From Sitta carolinensis (Eukaryota > Chordata > Aves > Passeriformes > Sittidae), in NCBI GenBank assembly GCA_032173965.1, contig CM063287.1, positions 8,995,859-9,059,858 on the forward strand: 64,000 nucleotides of DNA. The letters run 5' to 3'. A program made the translations under genes and the position numbers. Every line of letters begins with the position of its first letter. The stretch's first letter is position 1. The notes under the pieces are model-generated. The model was not told where the DNA came from. It was given only the letters and a program-made list of their open reading frames with translations, and made no database searches. Below are positions 21,471 through 34,570 of this stretch, one piece after another.

Positions 21471-24400
21471 TCATAGGAACCCATTCCTCTGAAATTCTCC
21501 CGAGCTTTTGAGATTCTGCTCCTCTGCTCCATGTGAGAGTATCGCACGTACTGCTCACACTAACGGGTGTGGGGTCCTTCTGCGTCATGTGGTTTCAGTG
21601 GGCTTCAAAAAAGCTAGAGTAGGTATGCCATGGGTCGGTTGCACAAGGGGAAGCGACAGGAGAGAAGGAATAAAGTATTTTTCTTGCAACTGTAACACGA
21701 ATTGGTTATTGGCTACATCGCTCTAATTCCAGGGACTTTATGGGAGTGGTAGCCTAAATTTCAGATTTACGGTGAGTGCCCAGATCCCTTCCCTGCTCGG
21801 CTCTGGCAGGCAGCCGGGAAGGGCGCTGGGAGCGGATTTGTGGCCATTCAATGCCACCTTCTGGTTTTAAATGTAACAGCAGAGCTGCTCCGAAAGCGTT
21901 TGTTGCTGTCTTTGATAAACTGGGATAATTTCTTTGTGCCTTTCTTGGGGAATTTTATTTTAACACATTTTTATACCGAGTAATAGGAAAAATTTCCCCT
22001 GGATTACTTTTTATATTAGTAAAAAAAATATAATAAAAATAAGAACGCATATATTATATTGTGATCTGCTTCTTACCTTATAGAGTCTGGAAAAGGGCTC
22101 GCCAGCCTCACTCCAGAAAATCTGCTACAGTCATTTCTGTGTATCAATAGCAAAGGTCCGATTTTCAGCAGCTAGCAACTGTTTGTCCTCTGGACGTGTT
22201 ATTTAATGATATATTGCTACTTGTGCTTTTTTTTTTTTTTTTTTTTTGTATTTAAGTTGTCTTTCTACTCAGCACAAGGGGACTCCTTCCTTACAAAAAA
22301 AACCCAAAACCACCACCACCACCACCAAAAAACCCTAAAAAATCAAAACCCACAAACCACAAAGACCCCCAGCCAGCCAACCAAAGAAACTGAGTTACCT
22401 TGCTAGAATGTGGTAAATAAAGGATTTTCATGAGCTTCTCTTACTGTGCATTAGTCCTGTGTGTGAACTTTTCACTGGCTCCAACTAAAGTCAGTAAAGA
22501 TTCTGACTAGAATCCAACTGACATGACGGGGTTAGCAGAAATGACCCGTTAGATACGGAAACTGCTCCTCTGCGGTTAGTTTGGGTGAGGGGGGAAGATC
22601 TCCGTGTGAGACTCCGCAGGCTCTTTGCTCGTGGCTGTTTCCCCAGTAGGGGGTGCAAAGGTAGCGTGTGTTCTGGGGGAAGAAAGCCCTTTTCTTCAGC
22701 TCAGCCCCACATCTCTTTGTCTAGTGCCTAGCCTTTAGGGAAGTTTTGAACCACAAAGGAGAAAGAGAACACAGAAGATGCAGAGCGTCAGCAGGTGGAG
22801 AAGCATTATTTGTTAGAATCTAATGGAGATGCAGCCTGGGAGGGAATGGCATGTCTTTTTTTGTGGAAAAAATATTTTATTTTCATGTTTGAGCTATGGA
22901 GTACCTTATGCCTTTTCCTTCCTTAATAAATTCCTTGATTCCAAAGATCTGATGCCATCTTTTGCATGTAAAACCCATGTTTTTCTGAAATGAGAAGGCA
23001 CTTAGTTATTGGGGTATACAAAAACAATTAATTCCACCTTCAGAGTGACAGATTGCACTTATTTAATGTTTTCTCTTGTTTCTTAGAGGGTTTGATATAT
23101 AAACTTAATTCTCTATTACTTATCACTATAAACCCTGATTTACTGCTTTAGCAAGTGTTCTTGGCTGGTGTTTGCTGACACTGAATTCTGCACACAAACA
23201 TCAGCTGTCTGATTTGATATCTCTGAGTCTCTGATGGCAGTTGTATATGTTTAGAAAATTTGTTAATAAAATTCATATATTTTCATGAGATTATGTTTAG
23301 GGTAATGGTATGTATGTAGTGGTAGAACTATTTGAAAGGAATGAAGAAATACAAGGCAGTTTTTGACATAAAAAGTAAAACATTCCTTAGCGAATGTTGG
23401 TATCATCATGCTTGATGGAACATTTAGCAACTTTTTCCTCACTTAGGAGCTACCTTAAAGTTATTGGTTTCAACAGGTGTTTTTCAGGAGGAAGTCCTAC
23501 TTTTGTATTCTCTAAACATTTCATGAGGGTCCTGATAAAAGCTTCCTCTCTCTGAGGATGTGTGCACTGTGGTTTATGATCAGTGGGTCAAATATTAATT
23601 CACTTGTGACATTGTCTTTTGTTTTTTCTTATTTCTTCTTATTGTAACTCCAGTAATGCATTTAGATTATGTCAGTGAAGATGGGTTACAATGTAGGAGA
23701 TTAATATTTTTCTAATGATTTGTTTGATGAACAGCAAACAAAAATATTAGCCTTAAAAATATAAGAAACAAATTTCTTCCTCACAGTGTTTTTTTCCGCT
23801 AAGGGTAGTCTGCTCAGATGCCTGGGTATCACTATCAGCTATCTTTATTTGTCCCCAGTTTGTCAAATCCAGATTTCAGAGTCAAGTCTGCAGCATTTAT
23901 GCAAGAGCACAAAGTAAAGGCAGCTGCTGTCTGGGCAGCCTAGAGCCGATTAAACTGCAGTGGGTGTGTGCTGCCAGTGGCCATCGGCCTGAGGACACCG
24001 GATAATGAACGTTCCTCCGACTTGTCACAGTCAGCTCTGGCCTGGAAGTCTAAAATAAATCACAAGCTGAGCCATGGCCAGGCTCCTTAGACAAGATGCT
24101 GAATGCAGGAGCCAGCCAGGCTTTTACAGGTTTCCACTATTTTGTAACTACAGCCTGAATGTACCTCTGTGTCTTCACCTTCTTCCAAGGAATATTTTCT
24201 GTATTTTCAGGCACTCCCTTGGTTCTGGTCTTACTTATCCAACCTCCCTTTTCATACAGTCTGAATGGGTGCTGAGGGAGGACACCCTGGTTCCTGCAGG
24301 AAATCATAGTCCACTTCTAATTAAAAATCCAACAGAAACAGCCCGTGTTTCTACTAAAGCTTCATCAAAGGCTGAAGAAAATGGAAGCTATCCCTGTTGT

Positions 24401-26256
24401 GAGAACATCAAAGCCATTTCTGAAACTGAAGACATAATTATGACAGGGTCCTGTGGCTTTCCCTTCTCAATGCTCGACTTTCTGCCACTTTGTGCCATCA
24501 GTCTGGGACTGACAATCTACACTCAGCAGCTTTCTTCAAGTAATATTATTTTTTGAGAGGAGGCATGACACTGAATGACCTTCCATACCCCAGCTCTGAC
24601 TTCAGGTATCTAGTCAGCAAATCCTTGATGTGCTGTGTTTGGCCATGACTTGTGGTGTGCCTTTGGGCTGGCAGTAGTGAAAGGAGAGAGGCAGTTTCCA
24701 CACTTGACCCGGCAGAGGGCATGAGTTGGCTCCTGGGATTCCTGCCAGATCGAAGAGCATGTGGAAAGCACAACTCATTGTTTGTGCATGGCTGTAATTT
24801 CTGCCACTGATAATATACACTAGGGCTTATCACACTTCTCGGGTGATTAAAGTCCGGGGACAACTGAGGTACGTGATAATCACTCAGGAATCCACTGCCA
24901 GGTGGAGCTTGGGTTTAAGGAGATCAGGCACTTTCCTTCTGAAGTTCTGGATGCTGCAGCAAAAGTCAGGTGCTGCCATTGCTGTGGGGAGGTGGGATAC
25001 CCAGAAAAGTGGACAGCCCTGCTCAGAGCATGTCTTCAACCACCCAGGAATGAAGGCTGGCTTTCACAAAGAACTGGGCTGGCCACATCATGCTGCATCT
25101 ACTCCTGCTTCTCATATCTGCAGTGGCTGTCAGGCTGAGCTAACATGATTATCCCCAGGATGAGATTACCCAAAGGTGATTTCTTCTTTTCTTGCTGTGA
25201 CAGGTGATGGGAAGTGACTCTTCACCTTTAAAGTCACCCTGATTGAATAGGGTTTCCTTTAGAAAACTAAAGATGGGAACCATGATTGTGTTATGTATCC
25301 CTTCCCATCTTATATCTATATCTTGGATCACCAAACTCTGCTCTGAGCAGAGTTGTGAGTACAGTGGGACAGTCACCAGGGATCTGTGATTGTGAGAGCA
25401 GTCCCAGCTCCTGGCTTTGTGGGGGCACCTGCAGGTGGATATGTTTGATGGGACAGGCACCAGTCCTGCAGGAATTTTTTTCGTTTTGTTGCATTTTGAA
25501 GCAATGTTTATACCAAGTGTTGGTAAGGATATATCAGTGTCAGAATAGCAGGCCTAGGCAATGCTCATTTTTAAAATTAACATTATGTCAATTTTTTGGT
25601 CATATTTAAAACAGCAGTGGCAATGCCTACTAGAGGGCCTGTGAAGAAGTTATGGGTTATACAGAATACGTAGACTTGATCCTGCATTGTCTGCAGAGCT
25701 GCAGTATGGTGGGTAGATAAGCCTGCAGTGCAAATCAAAAGATCATTTGCAAGGAATTAGGAGAGGTAAATCTAATTATTACTCTTGCAAAGACTGTTTT
25801 CTGTCCCTTGATTCACTTTTTCCATCATATGGTAAACAAGAGTTGTCTGACATGTCGGGGGGTCAGTATGATTTTGCACAGATTTGATTTTGATGTGGCA
25901 TGCTTAATTACTATAAAAAGTTTTGGAAGACTTTGAAAAGGAAAATAGTATGATATAGATATATTTGGTGACAGATCAACAGATCTCAGTGTTTTGTAAG
26001 AGATCAACATTATGTTCTCTAAGGGAAAACAGCACAAAGAGACTTCCACTATACAGTGACATAGAATGTTACACCTGCTCCATAAATCAGGTAATCTGTG
26101 ATCAGGGCCAGTCTCTGTGCATTGCAGCAGACCCTTGAAATTATCTTTCAGTCACCAATGGTCCTTTTGCCTCAGTGCTTAATGATAGTCACGTAGAATT
26201 ATCTGTGGCAACTTCTGAGGTTCACTGTAATTCACACAGAATCCTTTAAACAACTG
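21471..26256. other. Intergenic region, no gene seen
   Basis: About 4.8 kb, AT-rich. It contains a T21 run (about 22227-22247) and a CCA repeat (below). A 160-codon plus-strand ORF at 24074-24556 is not recognised and has no supporting splice or start context. Confidence 0.5.
22227..22327. repeat. poly(T) tract and (CCA)n microsatellite
   Basis: A T21 run at 22227-22247 is followed about 60 bp later by about six CCA units at 22310-22327, then A- and C-rich low-complexity sequence to about 22380. Confidence 0.85.
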
Positions 26257-26257
26257 T

Positions 26258-26400
26258 GTGAATCACAAAATCAACTAGGCTGGAAAAGATCATTGAGATC
26301 ATTAAGTCAAAACCCCTGAGAGCACAGGGGAATGAGCCACCCAGCTGGGCCTCTCTTTACTGGTCACAGTCCCCACCAGCCCCTTTCCTCAGGGAGAAAG
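26258..26400 (-). mobile_element. CR1 LINE 3'-end remnant
   Basis: The plus strand reads AATCACAAAATCAACTAGGC, followed by a GGAAAAGATCATTGAGATCA stretch. This is the reverse complement of the conserved CR1 3' tail, so the element lies on the minus strand. It is short and diverged, and its inner edge is approximate. Confidence 0.65.
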
Positions 26401-29400
26401 AGGAATTTGTATTTTCTGCTTCAGAGGATGAAATTAATTTTGTAAAGTGCAGGCTGTCCAGGGCTTGCCTGAGGTCTGCTCACAGGGAGCAGGCTGTGCC
26501 TCTGGTCAGGTGGCCTGTAGAAAAGCCAGCTGTGGGAAACAGTCTGATGGGAATGAATGAGCCACAAATCTGCCTCTGTAACTGCTGTGGCCACCTCATC
26601 CCATTTTCAGTGTCTGTCAGTGTAAGTTTTGCCCCAATTTCTTATCTGTTTTCCTTTCAAACAGTCATTCCACAAATGACTCTATGGACAAGCTAGATTA
26701 AAAAGTCACATAAGCTGCTTTAGCAGCCATTAGTTTAAATACACTCAGCAGTGTAAACACTCAGATGCCAAATCAATTCAGTAAATGGAGACAGGGCACT
26801 GTATTAAATGGACTGGCGTGTGCTCAGGACACCAGGTCCCCTCAGCGAGAGAGGCAGGGACTTTTCTTCCTCTCCAACACTTTACTCTTACTAGAAACAG
26901 TCTATTAGGAGAAATTATTTTGTCATTACTTGGAAGTAATGACAGAGACCTGGTTAGAGAGCTCCCTAAGAGGTTTAATGTGTCTCCAGGACTGGGAGGA
27001 TGGTGCTTGCTGGTGAATGGAGGTACTCTTGTGCTGGGAACAGCCCAGTGGGTACAATTCCCTGTCTTTGGCTCCCATCCCTACATGTATGTGCTTCTGG
27101 AGAGACAGACAGCCTGGAAAACTAACAGCAATACAAACTGCCAATACCTTTCCCTTCCATGGATGCCATGGGAGGAGAAAAGATCTTTTCTCTTGGCACA
27201 CTTGGCCAATGCTGCTTGAACAGTTGCACTAAACAAACAATGATGGTCTCAAACAGTGGCATGGGCATCGGATGCCCTGCAGTCATGGAGATAAATCTGT
27301 GCCTCTGCTGTGCCTTAGGGACCCTGGACCCAAATCCTTTCACCAAGTGTGGCAAACGTGTCCTGGTGGGCTGTGGGAAAGGGCTCGCTAGCACCTCTGG
27401 CAGATTCCGTTTGAGTACGTACCCTGGAGTGCTCTGTGCTGGGTGAACAGACCTGTGGGCTTTATATTTCTCTTTCTGTAACAAGAGAGGAATAATATGG
27501 CAGGAATGTTGACTTTTCAGGAAAAGTAGAACCAAGAGATGCCCAGTGATTTTTGTTTTCTTGGCTGTGAGATTGTCACAGGCTGAGCAAATGAAATGGC
27601 CATACATCCTTTTGCTTCTGCGGTGTATCTCCTGCCTGAGGAGGCTGTGAGCCCCCAGCAGAACTTGGAAGAAGTTAAACCAGTTACTCACATATTTGTA
27701 CATGAGCATATATTTATATATGAGGAGTACTCAATACTCCTCAACACTCAGACCTGCTGTTTCATGGCATATAAGATCAATTTGACATGAGTTTGATTTC
27801 AATGCTGTCTTGAGGGGAGGGTGAAGAAAAATCTAATGTGAAATTGGTTCATCCCTATCCATTCCATAGTAAAAAGAAAAAAGAATAACCCCCCAAAAAC
27901 CCAGAGGTCCAGTGCTCTTGTCAGGGGACTTGAAGCACTGGGGACATTAGGAAATGCCTGGGCATTGGCTAAACCTAAAATCTTAGTGCAGTATTAAAGT
28001 GTAATTCCTCTCATTACACTTCCAGTTTTGAAGCCTTTTTTCCTAACAGGAAAAGAACTAAGAAAAAAAAGAAAAAAAGAATTGACTGAGGTTTCCTTGG
28101 GTCCACTGAGGCTGCTGCAGTGATGGGAAATGTCATTAGGCAACCTCAGGTGTGCACCAGCTGTGCATCTTTTCTGTCTGTGGGGATAGGATGGGGTGAC
28201 TTGGCATAGGCCCACTTATTTTGCCATTTCAGTGTACTCTGGTGATGGTAACACAGGACTGAATAAAGAGAAGATATGAAAAGAAGTTACGCTGACTCTT
28301 CATTATTACAGGCCATGGCCCCACTGCATAATAACATTAATCTCTTTCTTCCAATTTCTAAGACTGGGCTTTCTTATGTTATGATGAGGTCTTGGTTTTT
28401 GTTTTTAGGAATAAAGAGGAGAGCAAAACCCTTATAGCCTCCTTCATCTGGAGTGATTTGTTATTTTGTACCATAACTGTGTGCCATAGTACCATTGCAG
28501 AGCCCAAGAAGATTTAACCAACCTGTATTTCAGGAGGAAGTGATAGATTATTGCTCAGCTTGCTAATCAATTTAAAAGTACAGTGAGCAAATTTTGAAAA
28601 TTCTGCCGAATGAAAGTAATCAGAAAGATTTTATTCCAAAGGGCCAAGTTTATGGAAGCTAGTTAACTCCTTGTGTAACCTACTTGGGATCTTTGTCCAT
28701 CACTTACTGTAGTTGGTTTGGTCCAGGGTGAAAGAGAGAGTGCTGAAGTCAAGAGTTGAATAGGTATGCCAATGCAATATAGCAAAACTGAATAAATTTC
28801 TCCTCTAAATACATGATCCTACCACTGTGTCCTTGTCTTTCAGCTTTGTATCCCCCCTTTCCTCTATGGTGCCGCTGCTCCCTTCACATTTCAGTGAGAC
28901 CGAGTGCCCCTCAGGCAGTGATAGTCCTGCTGTGGTCCATGAGGAGCTCAGTGTAACCTCAGGAGGCTCAAAATAAATGCCTGAAGTTTATATTTCCTCC
29001 AGATATGACCTATACTGGTTTGCTGTCTTATTACTCCTTGGTTTTGTAGCCAGGTGTAGTTGAAAATGTTTTATTTACTTTTCTACTATACAAACTTTCC
29101 AGAAAATAAAAGAAATTTTATGCTTCTTAAGGAAGAACGTTCTGGGAGCAGCATGAGGGTACTGTGGGCTCTGGAGTTCCTGCCTACAGTCAGTTTGATT
29201 CTGCTTTTGATGTAGAACCTCAATTCCATTTCATCAATGTTTTTGTTTATTTTGCTGAGATTTCATAGCTTTTTAAACAGAAGCTCACCACATGTTTTGG
29301 TAGTGGCTGTGACAGTACACATGAACATTTCCTGATTCATTATTTCTCCTTTGACCAGCTCTGTCTATCCTTTCCTTCTAATCTGTGTTTAACAGATGAG

Positions 29401-32007
29401 TGTGTCTCAATAATGAACATTTGAGAATGTCACAATCTGTGTATGTGGCAGGCCTCCAAGTGAAGGAGGAAAACTGTGGGAAGAGTTCCTGGGTACTCAT
29501 TTTACTGCTCAGCATTAGGCATCTGTTTAATTATTCCTAACAAGCTGAAGCTAAATGGACAGGCAGACACAATCAAATATATTTTCATTTGCATCTCTGT
29601 GACGTTTTTCATGCCAGAGTAGGGTTTGGCAGTCATTCTGTCCCTGAGTATGAAAAAATGCCAGGCTTGCTGAGGGTGGGCTTCCCTTGTCTCCATGTGT
29701 TTTGAAAAAGGTGTTTGAAAAGGGAAGAAGTAAGAAGTGGGGAAACTTGCAGCCTTATTAAATCTAGTACTGGGATGAACCTGTAACTTTAGTGGTGTAC
29801 GGTTGTTTACTTCAGGATGATTTAGTTACTGGCATTCATTTGCTGTTCGCTCCTTAGTCAAACTGGCTTGTGAAGAAACAGAGCTGCTCAGAATGAGTGC
29901 TGTTGCAGAAATAGGATATACAGGCTAACGAGCCTGTATGTAAGGTCCAAGGTGAAATGCATGGAGTGGTCTGGCCCTGGCAGCTGTAAAGGGGCTGTGG
30001 TCAGCAGGAGCTGGCACCCGCTCCCTGGGACCCTGAGGGGGTAACCCTCTCTGAGTGTGGGGGACCCCCTGAGACCCTGCTTCAGTGCTGAGGACTTACC
30101 TCTTCCTGAAGCAATTGCCAAACAAAAGGCAGGTGCTTTGCAGTTGTTTTACTGAAGTCTCTGCAGGGTTCTCTGAAGTTGTTTTACTCCTCTTCTAGGT
30201 TTTGAGCCTGTTTTAGTTCTTCGCACTACAGGCTTAGGATGGTGGTACTCCCCTAATTAGGGGATGTATCAATTTTCCTGGTGAAGTTCTCATGATGCCT
30301 ACAAAGGGTTGTCCTGGAAAAACTAGTGGCAGTTTGATTCACAGAAATGCCTTCATGTTGAGTATTAATGATTTGTAAATATATCCAGGAATAAGGAGCT
30401 GTGGGAGCATCCCCAAGATATTGTGCTTTTTGGGGTGGCTGTTTGTACTGGTGAATACTGTGACCAATCTACTCGTGTGGCAGGCTAAAGGCTCACAAGC
30501 CCCACATTTCCAAAAAGCTGTGGACAATTCACCACTGCTCTAGTCATCTGTTAATATGTACTGAGCAGCTTACTACAATTATTTTTTTAAGTGTGGGAAT
30601 ATTTCTGCCTCTTTCTAGCCTTCTTTGGTGTGTGGTTTGGTTTTGGTTTTGGTTTTTTTTTTCTCCGACTGTGTCTGCATGGTCAACTGGAGTCAACTTG
30701 AGGTTAAAGCTAATTTAAACTGAATGCTATATTTAGCATTTATGGTGCTAGAAGGATTATAGGAAAATAGATACTACATAAGTGGCCATAATCTTCTCAC
30801 TGCTTGTGTTACTTGAGCGGCAGAGAATGGGGTGCCAATCTGAGATTAAAAATCTAATTTTAGGGAGTTAACAGGAGTCACATTGAAGCAAAAAGGTACA
30901 GAGGGATTAAATTTTGTGGACTTCATTTTTTTAATTGGGCCTCTGACCTGCTTAAAATCTTGCAATCATAGCTTTATCCAAAGTCTATGATTCTAAATTA
31001 TGTACTATTTCCATACACCAATTTAATAAAATCAAAATAGATGCTTCAGTTTTACTCTTGGTGAAACAGCCAGGATACATTTTTAGAGGTCAGGTTTTTT
31101 TCCACTGCCTGAAGCTTGGCAAGCCACATTTGTGCCATCATTTTTGATTGCTGGAGGCAGTAGTTAGCCAGCTCCTTCCTCATCTGTATTCCTTCCTCCA
31201 TGAAAGCCCAGCATGGGATGTGAGGAACCAGTGCAGGTGGCAGCTCTGCAGCTCCAGTACTGTCCCTTGGTCACAGTACAGCCACCTCATCTGAAAATTC
31301 CTGCCAGTTAATTTCTTTTCCATCACCTGGAGAGAAAAAAAAAAAAAAAAAAAGAAGAAAGAAGAAACAGACTAGTGACAAGTAATGTTGTTTTCAGCCT
31401 TGGTCTCATGGCTCTGGCAGGGAGGGTGGGCTACATCTGAAAAGAGACATAAAAATTTTTAAACCATGGAATTCCCATCATGAGTTATAGATGAACCAGC
31501 TTCTCTGAGTTAAATTGTCAGTGCAACTGAGAAAGGCCTGGCTGCTGGCAGCGAGGCCCTGCGGGAGCCTGGTGCCCTGCTAGGATGCAGTGCACAGCAC
31601 TGCCTTGCCGGGGCTATTCCACATTCTCCCAGGCACATTTAATGGCTACCAGCAGGAGGAGGGAGGGACCTTGCATTCTGACTGCAACCGAAACAGAAGC
31701 AAAATCGGCATCCAGAGAATGTCTGAACTGGGCTCCCTTTTATTCCTGCTTGTCTGTAGGCTTTTAAATAACAATTAAACCCTCTTAATGGGATTTGTGT
31801 ACCATATGGCACCTTTCTCACAGGATGACACTTTCTTGTTGCTATCCTTCATTTGTCCATACCTACAAATAGTTTTCAGCCAGAAAAACAACAGGCACCA
31901 TTTAAAGACATCCAAGGAGAGAACACCATCCCTTTGGATAATTATTTGTAAATCTTTGTCTGAGGCATTGTGTTCTTTTGTGGTGGCAAAGCAATGGAGC
32001 AGATTTC
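26401..32007. other. Intergenic region, no gene seen
   Basis: About 5.6 kb of AT-rich non-coding sequence. It has an A19-type run near 31335-31353 and a palindromic GAGTACTCAATACTC stretch near 27724. ORFs in 26.8-27.7 kb on both strands are short and unrecognised. Confidence 0.5.
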
Positions 32008-32584
32008 AGTGGTGTCCTGGTTTAACCCCCAGCCGGCGACTAAGCCCCACACAGCTGCTCACTCCCTCCCCCCTCAGTGGGATGGGGAGGAATGGGAAGA
32101 GTAAAAGTGAGAAAACTCGTGGGTGGAGATAAAGACAGTTCAATAGATTAAACAAAAGCCATGTCCATAAGCAGAGCAAAACAAGGAATTCATTCAGCAC
32201 ATGCCACGGTCAGGCAGGTGTTCAGCTATCCCCAGGAAAGCCGAGCTTCCTCACATGTAGCAGTTACCTGGGAAGAAAAATGCCATTGCTCTGAATGTCC
32301 CCATCCTCCTTCTTCCAGCTTTGTATACTGAGCATGATGTAATATGGTTTGGAATATCCTTTAGGTGAACTGGGGCCAGCTGTCCTGGTTTTGTCCTCTC
32401 CCAACTCCTTGAGCACCCCCAGCCTCCTCAGTGGTGGGGTGAGGAGCAGAAAAGGCTTTCACTCTGTGTAAATGTTGATCAGCCATAAGGAAAACATCCC
32501 TGTATTATAAGCACTGAATCCAAAACATTGCTGTATACCAGCTGCTATGAAGAAAATTAACCCAGCCAAAAACAGAACAAGTGG
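32008..32584 (-). mobile_element. Solo retroviral LTR, 5-bp target duplication (ERVL-like, avian)
   Basis: The 567-bp LTR occupies 32013-32579. On the minus strand it begins TGTTCTGTTTTTGGCTGGGT and ends AAACCAGGACA, with TG...CA termini. Exact AGTGG repeats flank it at 32008-32012 and 32580-32584. In minus orientation it has a TATA-like region near 32320 and the sequence CTGTCTTTATCTCCACCCAC near 32115-32140, which I recognise from LTRs common in neoavian and passerine genomes. No viral genes adjoin it. The 5-bp duplication fits ERVL-type elements. The exact family name needs a repeat library. Confidence 0.85.
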
Positions 32585-33756
32585 CAAGCTCAGGCCTCAA
32601 ATATTATAGCAAAAAGAAGTTAATAAATGCTTAATATAAGTGAAGACTGTTGGATGATAGGATTCTGACATGCCTCTGGTCCTGAATCCCTTAGTATATT
32701 TTGTAATACTCTCATTTTTGCTGGTAAAGAATTCTGAGAAAGAGTAAATGCAAAAGAACACCAATTTCATAATTTGGTCAATGTAATAAAAGACACTTGT
32801 CTTACTTTCTTGTCTTACTGATGCTTACAGTGCTTGCTTCTCTTTTAATTTCCTCCTAATCCTATTTCAAAGCACTGAGGTTCAGCCAGCAGTAGTTACA
32901 TAGCTGTTTGGTGGTAGATGGAGCCTTTAATTATGGGCAATGCCATGGGACTAATGCTTCCAATTTCAGCTGCTGAGTGGGGTTTCACTATAGTCATGAA
33001 CCATGGGTTTTCTTCTGATGCTTCAGGTTGAAACTCATTGCTGCTTCATGTGTTGTATTTATAAGTATGGCTGCTGTACACATTTGATTTCAAATGCCAT
33101 CTTTAGGCAATTGTGTCAGAGGTGCTCTCCCCACCTGTCTATCCCACAGCAGGTGTATCTGTCTGTCTGCAATGCTCTCCAGTGTACAGTTTCTCCTGGA
33201 GGATTCTGCCTCTGAATAAACGTCTGGTGCTTTCTAAATTTTTTCCCCAGTGAAGTTGGCTAGTGTAAATCCCTTCAGCAAGAGCACTGCGTTCAGATCT
33301 GACCATTTCTGTGATGTGTTCCTCTTTCAATGTGCTCTGTGGATGAGTTTGGAGAAAGCAGGGGAACATTTTGAAATAGTTTTTGCCTTAAAGTAAATGA
33401 AAGCAGTCATAACTTCACAAGGGTTGGTCACTCTCCACTGGTACTCAAGAAGATTTTACACTTGATTTACATCCTTAGGAATGGATTATGATCTCTCAAA
33501 CACCTGCTATCAAAACCTTACATGACTATGTCAGAACAGGAGATAAAATTACCCCTTCTCCCTGACCATGAGGCCAGCATGGCCCCACAAAGCTAACCCT
33601 TCATCCTTGCCAGTCACAGCCCCTGTAGCACCATTTGAGCCAGCATGGAAGCATTGCAAGCACACTGGTTACAGAATATAGGCAGTCCTGTTTCACCAAG
33701 GACTGAGGAAATAAAGCTGTGCATAGGGGAACTAAGGGGTCACAGCTTACCGAGCC
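32585..33756. other. Intergenic region, no gene seen
   Basis: About 1.2 kb of AT-rich non-coding sequence between the solo LTR and a CR1 remnant. Confidence 0.5.
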
Positions 33757-34570
33757 AGGAAGGACAACCATAATCATCTAGTCTGAAACTAGGCCAAAAG
33801 TATATCTCCAGAGCTATCTGTCTTTGTCTAAAAGGTTGCAAGTGATGGTGGTTTCACTAGTTCCCCTGATGAGCTGTTTCTGTCTTTCATTACTTTCTGC
33901 CGAGAAATTTCCCCTTATTTCAAGGTTGAATTTTTCTGACTTCAACTTTTATTCATTGAATCTTTGTCAGCCAGATTGGAAAGCTCCTCACGTATGTGTC
34001 CCCCAAGAGCAATTACCTACACAGTGTGATGAAGGTATGTCTACACTTTCTCTTCAGTGAGCTGAATATGCTGAGCTTCTTACCCATCACGTCAGAAGGC
34101 ACAGGGTTTTTTTTTAAAGCCAGAGAATTCATTTGTGACACTCTCTTGAACTCTGTCCAATGTCTTCAAATCCTCTTAAAATGCAGACACTAGGACAGCA
34201 TTCAGTAACCTAGTAAGGGTCTTGGCAGTGCTGCCAAATGATGCTGAAATCCTTCATTATTTCTGCTTCATATTATTCTCCCCCACCCATACTCAAGAAT
34301 CTCATTAGTCCTTTTTTTGCAACAGCATTGCCCAGACAGCTTACATTGAGGCGATTATCTATAATGACCCCTAAATCCCTTTCTGAGCTCTGTTTTTCAA
34401 AGCAAAGTCTTCTATCATGTAAATATAAGCAACTGCCATTCTTGGATCTCAAACACTTGATCTTACCAAAATACATTTTTGCAGGTTACAACTATTTATC
34501 CTGATGGCTCATTTACCCATCTATCTCTTAGTTACTACTCCACACAGTTTTATGTCACCTCAAGATGGGA
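33757..34570 (-). mobile_element. CR1-type LINE remnant with end of reverse-transcriptase ORF
   Basis: On the minus strand, 34273-34476 encodes SSERDLGVIIDNRLNVS and, a few residues on, AVAKKGLMRF. This is the conserved C-terminal end of the CR1 ORF2 protein (usual form KDLGV.VD..LN.S...A.AKKA). The sequence down to 33757 fits the following CR1 3' region, with diverged text such as CCATAATCATCTAGTCTGAA near its end. It is an old, inactive, frame-broken copy. Confidence 0.75.

Noticed and set aside
24074..24556. 160-codon plus-strand ORF
   Set aside because: No family resemblance and no supporting splice or promoter signals. Its length is compatible with chance in 64 kb.
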